From assembly GCA_900545305.1 (NCBI GenBank), contig UQYD01000008.1, positions 4,392-68,391 of the forward strand: a stretch of DNA of 64,000 nucleotides. Direction: 5' to 3'. This DNA is from an uncultured Eubacterium sp. Its GTDB lineage: Bacteria > Bacillota > Clostridia > Lachnospirales > CAG-274. Below, in pieces: positions 1 through 12,368 of the stretch. How positions within the stretch are numbered: the stretch's first letter is position 1; the number at the start of each line of letters is the position of its first letter. The notes under the pieces are model-generated. The model saw nothing but the letters and a program-made list of their open reading frames with translations. It was not told where the DNA came from and made no database searches. The translations under genes were made by a program, and so were the position numbers.

Positions 1-594
<594 letters not shown>

Positions 595-634
595 TTAACT
601 TACCCTATACAGCTAAGTAGATATATATAGAATT

Positions 635-1489
635 TTATTCTAATGCGTTACTACCACTTACGATTTCAGTTAATTCCTGAGTAATTGCACCCTGTCTTGC
701 TCTATTGTAATGAAGATTAAGAGTATCAAGCATTTGGGTAGCATTATCTGTGGCTGAATCCATAGCAGTCATACGGGAAGTTAATTCGCATACGGAGGAC
801 TCTACTAAAGCACCGTAAATAACTGTATTAATGTATTTTGGAATAACATATGCTAATACTGTTTCGTCATCTGGCTCGTAAATAGTAAGTGTAAGATTAT
901 CCTTTTCACTTTCTCCCAAACTTTCTGTATCCAAAGGTAAAAGACGCATAACCTTAGGTTCGCTGGCTATTGTAGAAATATATTCTGTATAGACAAGATA
1001 TACTTCGTCAACATCCCCATTCTGATACATCTGTGTTATTTTTTCGCCTATTGCCCTTGCATCTTCGTAAGTAGGTTTTTCTGAAATTCCAGTATAGTTC
1101 TGTGCAAAGTCACAACCCTTATTCTTTAAAAATTCAAAACCTTTTGAACCTACTGTAATGTAAGAAGCACTTTTTCCCTCTGTAATACCTAAAGCTGTTT
1201 TACAAGCATTTGTGTTATATCCTCCACAAAGTCCTCTGTCGCCTGTAAGAATAACTACGCCTGTATTTTTTACTTCTCTTGACTTCAAAAATACATTGTC
1301 TGTATTGCCTGCACCTTTAACTACATTGGCAATAACGCGTCTAATGGCGTTAAAGAAAGGCTTTGTATCATCAAAATTCTGCTTTGCCTTTGTCAGCTTT
1401 GAACTGGCAACCAAATTCATGGCCTTTGTTATCTGCTGGGTGCTATTGACACTTTTAATTCTGCGTTTTATGTTACGCATTGATGCCAT
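635..1489 (-). CDS. atpG: ATP synthase F1 subunit gamma
   Basis: Central rotor shaft of F1, 284 aa, normal length. The N-terminal helix MASMRNIKRRIKSVNSTQQITKAM is the standard gamma signature, and the C-terminal helix has NATQMLDTLNLHYNRARQ and ends in TQELTEIVSG, both typical. It transmits c-ring rotation to the alpha3beta3 head. It lies between atpA (12 nt upstream) and atpD in the operon. AGGTG precedes the ATG. Confidence 0.97.
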   Translation of the reverse strand: MASMRNIKRRIKSVNSTQQITKAMNLVASSKLTKAKQNFDDTKPFFNAIRRVIANVVKGAGNTDNVFLKSREVKNTGVVILTGDRGLCGGYNTNACKTALGITEGKSASYITVGSKGFEFLKNKGCDFAQNYTGISEKPTYEDARAIGEKITQMYQNGDVDEVYLVYTEYISTIASEPKVMRLLPLDTESLGESEKDNLTLTIYEPDDETVLAYVIPKYINTVIYGALVESSVCELTSRMTAMDSATDNATQMLDTLNLHYNRARQGAITQELTEIVSGSNALE

Positions 1490-1501
1490 AATATCACCTC
1501 A

Positions 1502-3560
<2,059 letters not shown>

Positions 3561-3573
<13 letters not shown>

Positions 3574-4082
3574 TCAATCTCCTCCAAATCAGATATTGTT
3601 TCATCAACCAGCTTATTCTGTTCATCTTCAGTCATCTTGGCAGCAACAAATTTTTCTGACATAAGAGTAGATACCTGAACAATCTGCTTTTTAATATCGT
3701 CTTTAGCCTTTTCTTCTGCTCTTTCGATTTCAAGATTAGCTCTATCCTTAATAGCTGTCGCCTCTGTCTTAGCATCAGAAATAATAATCTGACTATTCTT
3801 GAGGGCAGTTGTACGAGCTTCCTGTAATATAGCAGTTCTTTCGCTTTCGATATTTTTAAGCTTTTCTTCGTACTCCTTTTTAAGAGCCTGTGCTTGTGCC
3901 ATATCAGCCTCTGTTTTATCAATTTGAGAAGATATTTTTTCCTTTCTCGCATTTAAGAACTTGAGAACAGGTTGGTATAAAAGTTTACTCAATATAAAAC
4001 AAAGGATAGCTGTATTTATAAGCTGAATTATAACCTGAATGACAGTCTGCTGATTCAGTATAATTACATAGCCTGAGTCCAA
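3561..4082 (-). CDS. atpF: ATP synthase Fo subunit b
   Basis: Stator subunit b, 173 aa. One N-terminal membrane helix (about residues 16-36, IQLINTAILCFILSKLLYQP), then a long charged helix rich in Ala, Glu and Lys that would dimerise as the peripheral stalk. The start is TTG: GGAGG lies 8 nt before it, and no ATG is placed as well. The 3' end overlaps atpH by 13 nt. Upstream is the c-subunit gene, 65 nt away, a gap often used to set high c-subunit output. Confidence 0.95.
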
Positions 4083-4147
4083 GAATATTGCCTCCTTTCA
4101 ATGTGGTTTTTCCCACAATAGTCATAAATAAACGTGCAATATTCCTC

Positions 4148-5187
<1,040 letters not shown>

Positions 5188-5241
5188 TCATATTCCTCCT
5201 TTCATAGTTAATTATTTCATAATTTATCAATAAGAAAAAAA

Positions 5242-5622
5242 TTATTTTTCTTTATTGGCAGTAATAAAATTAGTGATATAGGCTGCCGGCTGAACCAACA
5301 AAAGACCTATTAACACTCCAACTACGTTGATTTGCTCAACTAAACAAGCAAGAACTACAATAACAACACTTACTACAAGTCGCATAGTATAATTTGCTCT
5401 TGTGTAATTATTTGCATTTTTAGGGTCCATATCCACAGCCTTATCCAAAGTTCTTTCAAGCATATAGACCTTAACAAGTGAGGCTACTGTTCCAAGGATA
5501 ATGCCCACTATCCAATATATTTTGTTACCGGCAAAAAATAACCCAACTACTAAGGCTATAAGCCCTAGTACAGCTATTACAGTAGATAATTTTTTGCAAG
5601 TATCAGACATTTTAAATTCCAT
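5242..5622 (-). CDS. ATP synthase subunit I-like membrane protein
   Basis: 126 aa with four predicted membrane segments, placed directly before atpB where AtpI/subunit I proteins sit. These help c-ring assembly and may carry Mg2+ in other species; that role is from the family, not seen here. Its ATG overlaps the TAA of the preceding gene (TAATG), so the two are probably translationally coupled. An internal ATG four codons on has no ribosome binding site. Confidence 0.75.
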   Translation of the reverse strand: MEFKMSDTCKKLSTVIAVLGLIALVVGLFFAGNKIYWIVGIILGTVASLVKVYMLERTLDKAVDMDPKNANNYTRANYTMRLVVSVVIVVLACLVEQINVVGVLIGLLLVQPAAYITNFITANKEK

Positions 5623-5906
5623 TAAAAGTCACCACTTTCATCATCATTATCATTGTTATTATTTTTGTTTTCTATTCCTTTTATAGGAATGTAGGTATCT
5701 TTATCTTTGTAAAAATCTTTAGTCATAATGTACACACTTCTGAAGCCGGCACATACTCCCAATATTATAAATACAATCATTAGTATATTGCCTGTGTGAA
5801 ATATTTTATCCAAAAAAGAACCTAAAACAAGGCAAAGGAAAATAGGCACAATCATTGAAACCCCGATTTGTGTTACTAAGGCTAAAGCCTTCCCTATTTC
5901 TCTCAT
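5622..5906 (-). CDS. AtpZ/AtpI-like small membrane protein, first gene of the atp operon
   Basis: 94 aa, two membrane helices (about residues 5-28 and 38-60) and a charged, Asn/Asp-rich tail. Matches the AtpZ/AtpI type of F0F1-associated proteins that open clostridial atp operons; AtpZ and AtpI have been proposed to form a cation channel, which is family knowledge. The start chosen is ATG at 5906, 6 nt after AGGAGG; an ATG six codons upstream overlaps that ribosome binding site and is unlikely. It ends in TAATG shared with the next gene. Confidence 0.7.
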   Translation of the reverse strand: MREIGKALALVTQIGVSMIVPIFLCLVLGSFLDKIFHTGNILMIVFIILGVCAGFRSVYIMTKDFYKDKDTYIPIKGIENKNNNNDNDDESGDF

Positions 5907-5928
5907 AAAAAGCCTCCTACACATAACT

Positions 5929-5957
5929 AATTTACACTTTTATTTGTTCAATATCAA
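5929..5957 (-). promoter_or_regulatory. Candidate promoter of the atp operon
   Basis: TTGATA (5957-5952) and TAAATT (5934-5929) with a 17-nt spacer lie just before the first atp gene. The match is moderate. Confidence 0.4.
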
Positions 5958-6402
5958 TGTAAAAAAGAAAATAACATAGTTTTTTAGCATAAAAAAATAT
6001 TTTTTGTTGTTATCAACGTTTAATTTATGCCCTTATTTTAAAATTTATTGTACGCTTCATTATACACTTATTTTAGTAAAAAGTCTATCTATATTTAGTG
6101 AATTATACCTATTTTTAGCCTATTTTATTACTTTTTTGTACTTTTTTCAACACAATAAACAAATTTCAGCCAATTCACCTGATAAGTTGCACAAATTAAA
6201 CATTTATTTTAAGCAAAATCGCATAAAAACGTTCATTGATTTACATAATATTGTTATTCTATTGTCAATCTTAACAAATGGAATTTTTTTATCAATAAGC
6301 TATTTAGGTTTATTTTTAATGATTTTGTAAGGTTTTATAGCATTTTCTGTAATAATTTTGGATAAAAATGGCTGTTGTGTAAAAACACAATACAACACAA
6401 AA

Positions 6403-6432
6403 AACCGTAGAACGATTTCTCATTCTACGGTT
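6403..6432. repeat. Hairpin repeat, copy 1
   Basis: A stem with arms CCGTAGAA and TTCTACGG around a 10-nt loop (6405-6430), flanked by AA and TT. The same 26 bp recur exactly, in the same orientation, at 6706-6731. Together they bracket a cluster of other perfect palindromes. It could be a terminator stem spread as a small repeat. Confidence 0.8.
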
Positions 6433-6522
6433 CAGAGTATCTAAAAAGCTAATTTTAGAGAATAATTTGCAATTTTCAAAAAATACATTTGCATATTTTT
6501 TCAGATTATCAAAGGAAAGTTG

Positions 6523-6546
6523 TTAAGAAAACCAAGGTTTTCTTAA
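6523..6546. repeat. Perfect palindrome, 11-bp arms
   Basis: TTAAGAAAACC, AA, GGTTTTCTTAA: perfect 11-bp inverted repeat with a 2-nt centre. Part of the palindrome cluster between atp and ileS. Confidence 0.85.
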
Positions 6547-6558
6547 ATTAATTCCGCA

Positions 6559-6645
6559 ACTCGAGCTTTGCCCGAGTGAGGACAGGGACTGTTTTGTGTT
6601 CTTGCGTAGCAAGGACGCGAAATACACGGCTGGTCCCTACCTTAG
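6559..6645. repeat. Nested stem-loop region
   Basis: Contains ACTCG...CGAGT (6559-6577), then a nested arm AGGGAC (6584-6589)/GTCCCT (6633-6638) enclosing GTGT/ACAC and CTTGC-GTA-GCAAG (6601-6613). It looks like folded RNA or a cruciform-forming element. No coding sense is evident. Confidence 0.55.
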
Positions 6646-6651
6646 ACCAAC

Positions 6652-6701
6652 TGCAAGAAATGCAAGCATTTCTTGCAAGGCTGTCGACTTTATCGACAGC
6701 C
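6652..6701. repeat. Two adjacent perfect hairpins
   Basis: At 6652-6677 a perfect 12-bp inverted repeat (TGCAAGAAATGC, AA, GCATTTCTTGCA). At 6679-6701 a perfect 9-bp stem (GGCTGTCGA, CTTTA, TCGACAGCC). The two are one base apart. Confidence 0.85.
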
Positions 6702-6705
6702 TAAA

Positions 6706-6731
6706 CCGTAGAACGATTTCTCATTCTACGG
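6706..6731 (-). terminator. Hairpin repeat, copy 2; likely ileS terminator region
   Basis: Exact second copy of the 26-bp hairpin at 6405-6430, 20 nt after the ileS stop. In the ileS direction only a short T run follows, so as a Rho-independent terminator it is imperfect. In the other direction TTTT follows. Confidence 0.55.
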
Positions 6732-6751
6732 TTTTCATTTATATCATCAAA

Positions 6752-9700
6752 TTATCTCTTTTCAACAGAAAGTGTTACCTTTTCGCCGTTGATATTCCAT
6801 TCCTTGCTGTAGCCAGCCTTACCAGCCTGTACGCTTTCAGCAAGAACGTCCTTACCAATGCTTTCGCCGTTCTTAGCAAAGATTTCAGCAATCTTGTCGT
6901 TACCTTCATAGTATACATTAATTCTATCAAGGACTTCAAAACCAGCTTCCTTACGCATTGTCTGGAGCTTAGATACAAGTTCTCTTGCAAAACCTTCTTC
7001 AATAAGTTCTGGAGAAAGAGTTGTGTCAAGAACTACTGTAGTATTCTTGTAGCTTTCAGCAACAAAGCCGTCTGTCTGAGCAGTTGCAACAAGAACATCT
7101 TCTTCTGCAAGTTCAACATCAGTGCCGTCAATAGTGAACTTAATAGCACCCTTTGTCTTTAACTCATTCATAAGGGCATTGCCGTCGCCATTCTTTAAGT
7201 ATTCGCCAATCTGTGGAACGAGCTTACCATACTTCTTACCAAGTGTTCTAAGCTGTGGCTTAAAGCTGTAGCTTGTGAACTTAGCAGCATCGTCAACAAA
7301 TTCAACATTCTTAACATTTAATTCATCAAGAATAATGTCGTTATATTCTGCATCAAGTTTAGACTGTGCCTGAACATACATCTGACCAATAGGCTGTCTG
7401 TTCTTGATGTTAGCAGTATTTCTAGCAGCTCTACCGGCAACTACAACAGAAAGAACTAATTCCATATTAGCTTCTAACTTAGCATCAATCATTGATTCGT
7501 CAGCTACAGGGAAGTCGCATAAGTGAACTGACTTTGGAGCAGTCTTATCAATACCTACAACTAAGTTCTGGTAAATACTTTCAGCCATAAATGGAGTAAA
7601 TGGAGCAGAAAGTAAAGACATAGTCTTAAGAACTGTATATAAAGTCATATAAGCATTAATCTTATCCTGTGGCATACCTTCGCCCCAGAATCTTTCTCTT
7701 GAACGTCTTACATACCAGTTAGAAAGTTCGTCTACAAAATCAGCCATAGCTCTTGCAGATTCTGTAATCTTGTAGTTTTCAAGAGAGTTATCAACATACT
7801 TAACAAGAGAATTAAGCTTTGAAAGAATCCACTTATCCATTGGAGGAAGCTGTGAATAGTCTAACTTATAATCCATTGGGTTAAAGTTGTCAATATTAGC
7901 ATAGAGTACATAGAATGCGTAAGTATTCCAAAGAGTACCCATAAACTTTCTCTGATACTCGTTTACATTCTTGTCATCAAATCTATTTGGTAACCAAGGA
8001 GCAGAGTTAGCATAGAAGTACCATCTAACTGCGTCAGCACCCTGATTGTCAAGAACAGTCCAAGGGTCAACAACATTACCTAAATGCTTTGACATCTTTC
8101 TACCGTCTTTATCCTGAACGTGACCTAAAACGATTACATTCTTATATGGACTCTTATCAAAAATAAGTGTAGAAATAGCCATTAATGTATAGAACCAACC
8201 TCTTGTCTGGTCAATAGCTTCAGAAATGAAGTCAGCTGGGTAGTTCTGTTCAAAAATTTCCTTGTTTTCAAATGGATAGTGCCACTGTGCAAAAGGCATT
8301 GAACCTGAATCGAACCAACAGTCAATAACTTCTGATACTCTGTGCATCTTGCCACCACACTTAGGACAGTTAAGTTCAACTCTGTCGATGTATGGCTTAT
8401 GAAGTTCAATATCGTCTGGGCAGTTATCACTCATAGACTTTAACTGTTCAATAGAACCAACAGCCTCTCTGTGACCACATTCACATTCCCAAATAGGAAG
8501 TGGAGTACCCCAGTATCTTTCTCTTGAAAGCCCCCAGTCAATAACGTTTTCAAGGAAGTTACCGAAACGACCGTTCTTAATATTATCAGGCATCCAGTTT
8601 ACTGTAGCATTGTTCTTTAAAAGCTGGTCTCTAACCTTAGTCATAGAAATGAACCAAGTATCTCTAGCATAGTAAAGAAGTGGAGTATCACATCTCCAGC
8701 AGAATGGATAGCTATGTTCAAATGGAATTGCAGCAAATAACTTGCCACTTTCTTCAAGTCTCTTTAAAATTTCCTTGTCGCCGTCTTTTACGAATACGCC
8801 TTCAAGTCCTTCTACTTCCTTAGTGAACTTGCCCTGGTCATTAACGAGCTGAACAAAAGGAAGGTCAAATCTTCTACCAACGTTGGCATCGTCTTCACCA
8901 AATGCAGGAGCAATGTGAACAATACCAGTACCGTCTGTAAGTGTTACGTATGGGTCTTCTACAACGTAGTAAGCCTTTTTGTCAGGATTAGCATAGTCGA
9001 AAAGTGGTTCATATTCAGTATTTACAAGGTCCTGACCTCTGTAAGTTTCAACAACTTCGTAGTTGCCTTCGCCTAAAACTGTGTCTAAAAGAGCTGTTGC
9101 AAGGATATAAACCTTACCGTCATTACTCTTAACCTTTGAATATTCTTCAGCAGCATTTACACAAAGTGCAACGTTAGAAGGAAGTGTCCAAGGAGTAGTT
9201 GTCCAAGCAAGGAAGTATTCGTTATCCTTACCTACAACCTTAAATCTACAAATACAAGAAGTTTCCTTAACGTCCTTGTAGCCCTGAGCAACTTCGTGAG
9301 AAGAAAGAGCTGTACCACAACGTGGGCAGTAAGGTACAATCTTGTGACCTTTGTATAAAAGACCCTTGTCCCAAATCTGCTTTAATGCCCACCATACAGA
9401 TTCAATATAATCATTGTGATAAGTAACATATGGGTTATCCATATCAGCCCAATAACCTACTCTATCACTCATTTTACGCCAAAGACTTTCGTATGTGAAT
9501 ACAGAGTCCTTACACTTCTTAATAAATGGTTCTACACCATAGTCTTCAATCTGTGGCTTACCACTGATACCAAGCTGTTTTTCTACTTCAAGTTCTACCG
9601 GAAGACCGTGAGTATCCCAACCGGCTTTTCTAAGAACCTTGTAGCCCTTCATAGTCTTGTAACGAGGAATAAGGTCCTTGATTACTCTTGTTAAAATGTG

Positions 9701-9871
9701 ACCAATGTGTGGCTTACCGTTTGCTGTAGGAGGTCCATCATAGAAAGTGAAAACTGGGCAGTTTTCTCTTGCCTTAATTGACTCGCCAAAAATATCGTTT
9801 TGTTTCCAGAAGCCTAAAATTTCTTTTTCTCTGTCCACGAAGTTAAGATTAGTGCTTACCTTATCGTACAC
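6752..9871 (-). CDS. ileS: Isoleucyl-tRNA synthetase
   Basis: Charges tRNA-Ile with isoleucine in the cytoplasm. 1039 aa, the longer clostridial/eukaryotic-like form. Class I signatures: PHIGH at residues 54-58 (after DGPPTANGK) and KMSKH, a variant of KMSKS, near residue 593. An editing domain separates them. Zinc-type cysteine pairs are visible in the middle of the protein (CECGH and CPKCGGK) as well as CPRCGT earlier. The ATG follows a GGAGG site. Expression is controlled by the T-box leader directly upstream, and the gene is monocistronic. This long form often resists mupirocin in other bacteria; that is family knowledge, not shown here. Confidence 0.97.
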   Translation of the reverse strand: MYDKVSTNLNFVDREKEILGFWKQNDIFGESIKARENCPVFTFYDGPPTANGKPHIGHILTRVIKDLIPRYKTMKGYKVLRKAGWDTHGLPVELEVEKQLGISGKPQIEDYGVEPFIKKCKDSVFTYESLWRKMSDRVGYWADMDNPYVTYHNDYIESVWWALKQIWDKGLLYKGHKIVPYCPRCGTALSSHEVAQGYKDVKETSCICRFKVVGKDNEYFLAWTTTPWTLPSNVALCVNAAEEYSKVKSNDGKVYILATALLDTVLGEGNYEVVETYRGQDLVNTEYEPLFDYANPDKKAYYVVEDPYVTLTDGTGIVHIAPAFGEDDANVGRRFDLPFVQLVNDQGKFTKEVEGLEGVFVKDGDKEILKRLEESGKLFAAIPFEHSYPFCWRCDTPLLYYARDTWFISMTKVRDQLLKNNATVNWMPDNIKNGRFGNFLENVIDWGLSRERYWGTPLPIWECECGHREAVGSIEQLKSMSDNCPDDIELHKPYIDRVELNCPKCGGKMHRVSEVIDCWFDSGSMPFAQWHYPFENKEIFEQNYPADFISEAIDQTRGWFYTLMAISTLIFDKSPYKNVIVLGHVQDKDGRKMSKHLGNVVDPWTVLDNQGADAVRWYFYANSAPWLPNRFDDKNVNEYQRKFMGTLWNTYAFYVLYANIDNFNPMDYKLDYSQLPPMDKWILSKLNSLVKYVDNSLENYKITESARAMADFVDELSNWYVRRSRERFWGEGMPQDKINAYMTLYTVLKTMSLLSAPFTPFMAESIYQNLVVGIDKTAPKSVHLCDFPVADESMIDAKLEANMELVLSVVVAGRAARNTANIKNRQPIGQMYVQAQSKLDAEYNDIILDELNVKNVEFVDDAAKFTSYSFKPQLRTLGKKYGKLVPQIGEYLKNGDGNALMNELKTKGAIKFTIDGTDVELAEEDVLVATAQTDGFVAESYKNTTVVLDTTLSPELIEEGFARELVSKLQTMRKEAGFEVLDRINVYYEGNDKIAEIFAKNGESIGKDVLAESVQAGKAGYSKEWNINGEKVTLSVEKR

Positions 9872-9911
9872 AATAAACCCTCCTTAAATTTAGGAATTAC
9901 AAAATAAATAT

Positions 9912-10140
9912 AAAAAAAGCTATGTCGCCCAACAGGACGCCATAGCGTGGTACCACCTGAATTGGAGTATATATACTCCCTCTCAAAACCTTTAACGCAG
10001 GCAACGTCAAAACCTACTATAAATTTCGGAATTGCCACAGTAAGGTGATTTTCACACAACACACATCATTGGGCTTCCACCGTCCCCAACTCTCTTTTGA
10101 ATTAGTGTTAAGTTACTGTCCTTACTATAGTGTTTAGTTT
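9912..10140 (-). ncRNA. T-box riboswitch (Ile) leader of ileS
   Basis: The minus strand shows the T-box motif AGGTGGTACCACG at 9958-9946. It is followed by a terminator (arms GCTATGGCG and CGACATAGC, 9945-9919) and seven Ts (9918-9912). Upstream is stem I, with AGAGAG and GGTGGAAG elements around 10100-10070. A candidate specifier ATC (isoleucine) lies at 10049-10047 within GAAAATCACC, matching the ileS gene. Uncharged tRNA-Ile would stabilise the antiterminator and let ileS be transcribed. Confidence 0.93.
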
Positions 10141-10159
10141 CTGTAGTATTAACCACTTC

Positions 10160-10188
10160 ATTATAAACTTATTTTAACAGTTTGTAAA
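10160..10188 (-). promoter_or_regulatory. Promoter of the ileS T-box transcript
   Basis: TTTACA (10188-10183), 17-nt spacer, TATAAT (10165-10160). Transcription would start about 10 nt before stem I of the T-box. Confidence 0.75.
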
Positions 10189-10206
10189 GAGGTAATTTAA
10201 ATATTT

Positions 10207-10383
10207 TTATTCCAAACCAAGTAAGGTTTTTACTACAAAAGCTACAACAACAATAGCACCTATAACAGCTGTAATAGCATAAATTTTTAAAGATTCTTTG
10301 TCACCTTTTTCCTTTATGCAATAAAAAATTCCTGCACATAAAACTAAAATACCTATTATTATACCTATAACATTTACTACCAT
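10207..10383 (-). CDS. Small membrane protein of 58 aa after the P-type ATPase
   Basis: 58 aa, beginning MVVNVIGIIIGILVLC, with two hydrophobic helices (about residues 2-21 and 35-53) separated by the charged stretch KEKGDKESLK. The ATG follows the TAA of the ATPase directly, and its GGAGG lies inside the last codons of that gene (TGG AGG), so translation is probably coupled. No family is recognised. Its place suggests a role with the metal exporter, for example as an accessory subunit; that is inference. It would be missed by a 60-codon cutoff. Confidence 0.7.
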   Translation of the reverse strand: MVVNVIGIIIGILVLCAGIFYCIKEKGDKESLKIYAITAVIGAIVVVAFVVKTLLGLE

Positions 10384-12237
10384 TTATTTTTTCCTCCATT
10401 TTAATAATAAAGCTGAATTTACAATTACAAATACTGAACCACCGTTGTGAACCAAAGCACCTACAACAGGATTTAAAACACCTGTTATGGCTAATACAAT
10501 GGCTATAAAATTAAGCACCATTGAGAAAGTCATATTGCACTTAATAGTTATCATCATTCTCTTTGATAAAGCAAGTAAGTGTGGAAGTTCCTTTACTTCA
10601 TCATCTACAAGAGCAATATCAGCAGCATCTATAGCTATGTCACTACCAACACCACCCATAGCAATACCTACATCAGCCTTTTTAAGTGCCGGTGCGTCAT
10701 TTATACCATCGCCAATCATACAAACCGGTACCTTATTCTTTTGGCAGTTTTCAATGTATTCCATTTTATCTTCCGGCAAGCAATTTGCCTTTACATTTTT
10801 GATGTTAAGGCTTTCTGCTATTGTCTTTGCTGTCTTTTCGTTATCCCCAGTTAAAAGAACAGGCTTAATATTTAAGGCTGAAATATTTTTAATAGTATTT
10901 TTACTTTCTTCTCTTACTGTGTCGGCAAGTACAATATATCCTCTGTACTTATTATCAATAGCAACATAGGTAATTAATGAGCCTTTTTCTATGTACTGAT
11001 TTACTTCCTCCATATTTTCAACAGCTATGCCCTTTTCTTCAAGCATTTTTAAGTTACCGGCAATAACATTCTGTGAATTTACAACAGCCGAAATACCTCT
11101 ACCGGCAGCCATAACAAAATTTTCAGCCTGTGGAATATCAATGTTTTCTTTTTTGCAACATCTGACAATGGCTTTACCTAAAGGATGTTCCGAATTCTTT
11201 TCAGCTGAAGCAGTTAAGCTGTAAAGTTCATTATCGTCAATACCATAACCCTTTACTGCAATAACCTCTGGTGTACCATATGTAAGTGTACCAGTTTTAT
11301 CAAATGTAATTTCCTTTACTGTAGCAAGTCTTTCAAGGGCATCACCCTCCCTTACAAGAAAACCGTGCTTTGTAGCATTTCCTATGGCAGCCATAATGGC
11401 AGTAGGTGTTGCAAGAACTAAAGCACAAGGACAGAATACTACCAATATTGTTACGGCTCTTATTATTTCGCCAGTAAAGAACCAAGTAAGACCGGCTGCT
11501 GATAATGCTATAACAACAATCCAAGTTGCCCACCTATCAGCAATACCTACAATTTTGGCTTTACCAGCGTCAGCAGACTGAACAAGCCTTATCATTCTCT
11601 GTATTGAACTGTCGTCACCGGCTTTTTCAGTTCTCATTTCAAAAGCACCAAACTGATTTACAGTACCACTTGCAACATTATCTCCCTCTGATTTATCTAC
11701 AGGCATTGACTCACCTGTTACTACAGACTGATTGACAGAAGTTTTACCTGAAATAATTACACCGTCAGCCGGAATAATTTCCCCGGGAAGAACTTTTAAA
11801 ATATCCCCTACTGCTACCTTTTCAGCAGATATAATTGTTTCTACATTGCCTTTTATAACTCTGGCTGTTCTAGGTGTAAGCCCTACAAGTCTTTCGATAC
11901 CTGCTCTCGCCTTTGCAACAGTTAAATCCTCAAGTAAAGCACCTAACTGCATAATGAAAGCAACTTCTCCGGCTGCAAAATATTCTCCTATAATTACAGA
12001 TGCAATAAGTGCCAATGAAACAAGAACGTCAGCTTTTATATCAAATTCCGTCACAAGTCCTACTATTGCCTCTAAAATAATAGGCAAGCCACAAAGTATA
12101 ATAGCTACCCAAGCAGAATTAAATGGCAAAGGAATAATTTTGAATATATCCAAAAATAAAGCTACTCCAGAAATAATCAAAAAAGCTATATCCCTTTTAG
12201 TTCCACCCCACTCTAATATTTTTTCTATTGTTTTCAT
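10384..12237 (-). CDS. P1B-type metal-exporting ATPase (CPC type)
   Basis: Heavy-metal P-type ATPase, 617 aa, that pumps a soft metal ion out of the cell. Visible: actuator TGES (VVTGESMP), the membrane metal site CPC near residue 266, phosphorylation motif DKTGTLT near 313, the SEHPLGK nucleotide-domain motif and GDGINDAPA near 507. There is no N-terminal metal-binding domain before the first helix. The last helices (HNGGS, VNSALLL) differ from classical CopA, so the metal is not certain. However, the promoter carries two CsoR-type operators and a CsoR with the Cu(I) ligand triad is encoded nearby, which points to copper. A 58-aa membrane protein follows without a gap. Confidence 0.9.
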   Translation of the reverse strand: MKTIEKILEWGGTKRDIAFLIISGVALFLDIFKIIPLPFNSAWVAIILCGLPIILEAIVGLVTEFDIKADVLVSLALIASVIIGEYFAAGEVAFIMQLGALLEDLTVAKARAGIERLVGLTPRTARVIKGNVETIISAEKVAVGDILKVLPGEIIPADGVIISGKTSVNQSVVTGESMPVDKSEGDNVASGTVNQFGAFEMRTEKAGDDSSIQRMIRLVQSADAGKAKIVGIADRWATWIVVIALSAAGLTWFFTGEIIRAVTILVVFCPCALVLATPTAIMAAIGNATKHGFLVREGDALERLATVKEITFDKTGTLTYGTPEVIAVKGYGIDDNELYSLTASAEKNSEHPLGKAIVRCCKKENIDIPQAENFVMAAGRGISAVVNSQNVIAGNLKMLEEKGIAVENMEEVNQYIEKGSLITYVAIDNKYRGYIVLADTVREESKNTIKNISALNIKPVLLTGDNEKTAKTIAESLNIKNVKANCLPEDKMEYIENCQKNKVPVCMIGDGINDAPALKKADVGIAMGGVGSDIAIDAADIALVDDEVKELPHLLALSKRMMITIKCNMTFSMVLNFIAIVLAITGVLNPVVGALVHNGGSVFVIVNSALLLKWRKK

Positions 12238-12252
12238 AAAAAACTTCCTTTC

Positions 12253-12268
12253 ATACCTATGGGGGTAT
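12253..12268. promoter_or_regulatory. CsoR-like operator 2 (in the 5' UTR of the ATPase gene)
   Basis: ATACCTATGGGGGTAT: an inverted repeat of the TACC/GGTA type recognised by CsoR repressors. It lies about 10 nt downstream of the predicted transcription start, 35 bp from operator 1. Confidence 0.75.
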
Positions 12269-12284
12269 AGGTTTATATGGTTAC

Positions 12285-12313
12285 ATTATACCCATAGGGG
12301 TATAGGTTGTCAA
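12285..12313 (-). promoter_or_regulatory. Promoter of the metal ATPase gene
   Basis: Perfect consensus: TTGACA (12313-12308), 17-nt spacer, TATAAT (12290-12285). The spacer is almost filled by CsoR-like operator 1, so bound repressor would block RNA polymerase. Confidence 0.85.
12288..12303. promoter_or_regulatory. CsoR-like operator 1 (in the -35/-10 spacer)
   Basis: ATACCC-ATAG-GGGTAT: perfect 6-bp arms, the known CsoR box pattern (TACCC N4 GGGTA). It sits between the -35 and -10 boxes. Confidence 0.82.
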
Positions 12314-12323
12314 GAGTAAAAAT

Positions 12324-12357
12324 AAAAAAAAGACGAACTCACAAATGCAAGCTCGCC
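12324..12357 (-). terminator. Terminator of the csoR-GNAT unit
   Basis: Arms GGCGAGCT (12357-12350) and AGTTCGTC (12339-12332) pair fully, with two G-U pairs, followed by eight Ts. It separates csoR-GNAT from the ATPase promoter. Confidence 0.85.
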
Positions 12358-12368
12358 TAAATTATATT

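Noticed and set aside
6004..6330. 108-codon open frame on the plus strand
   Set aside because: Very AT-rich, Tyr/Phe/Ile-heavy translation, no ribosome binding site and no family resemblance.
9856..10062. 68-codon open frame before ileS
   Set aside because: It runs through the T-box, whose RNA motifs explain the sequence.
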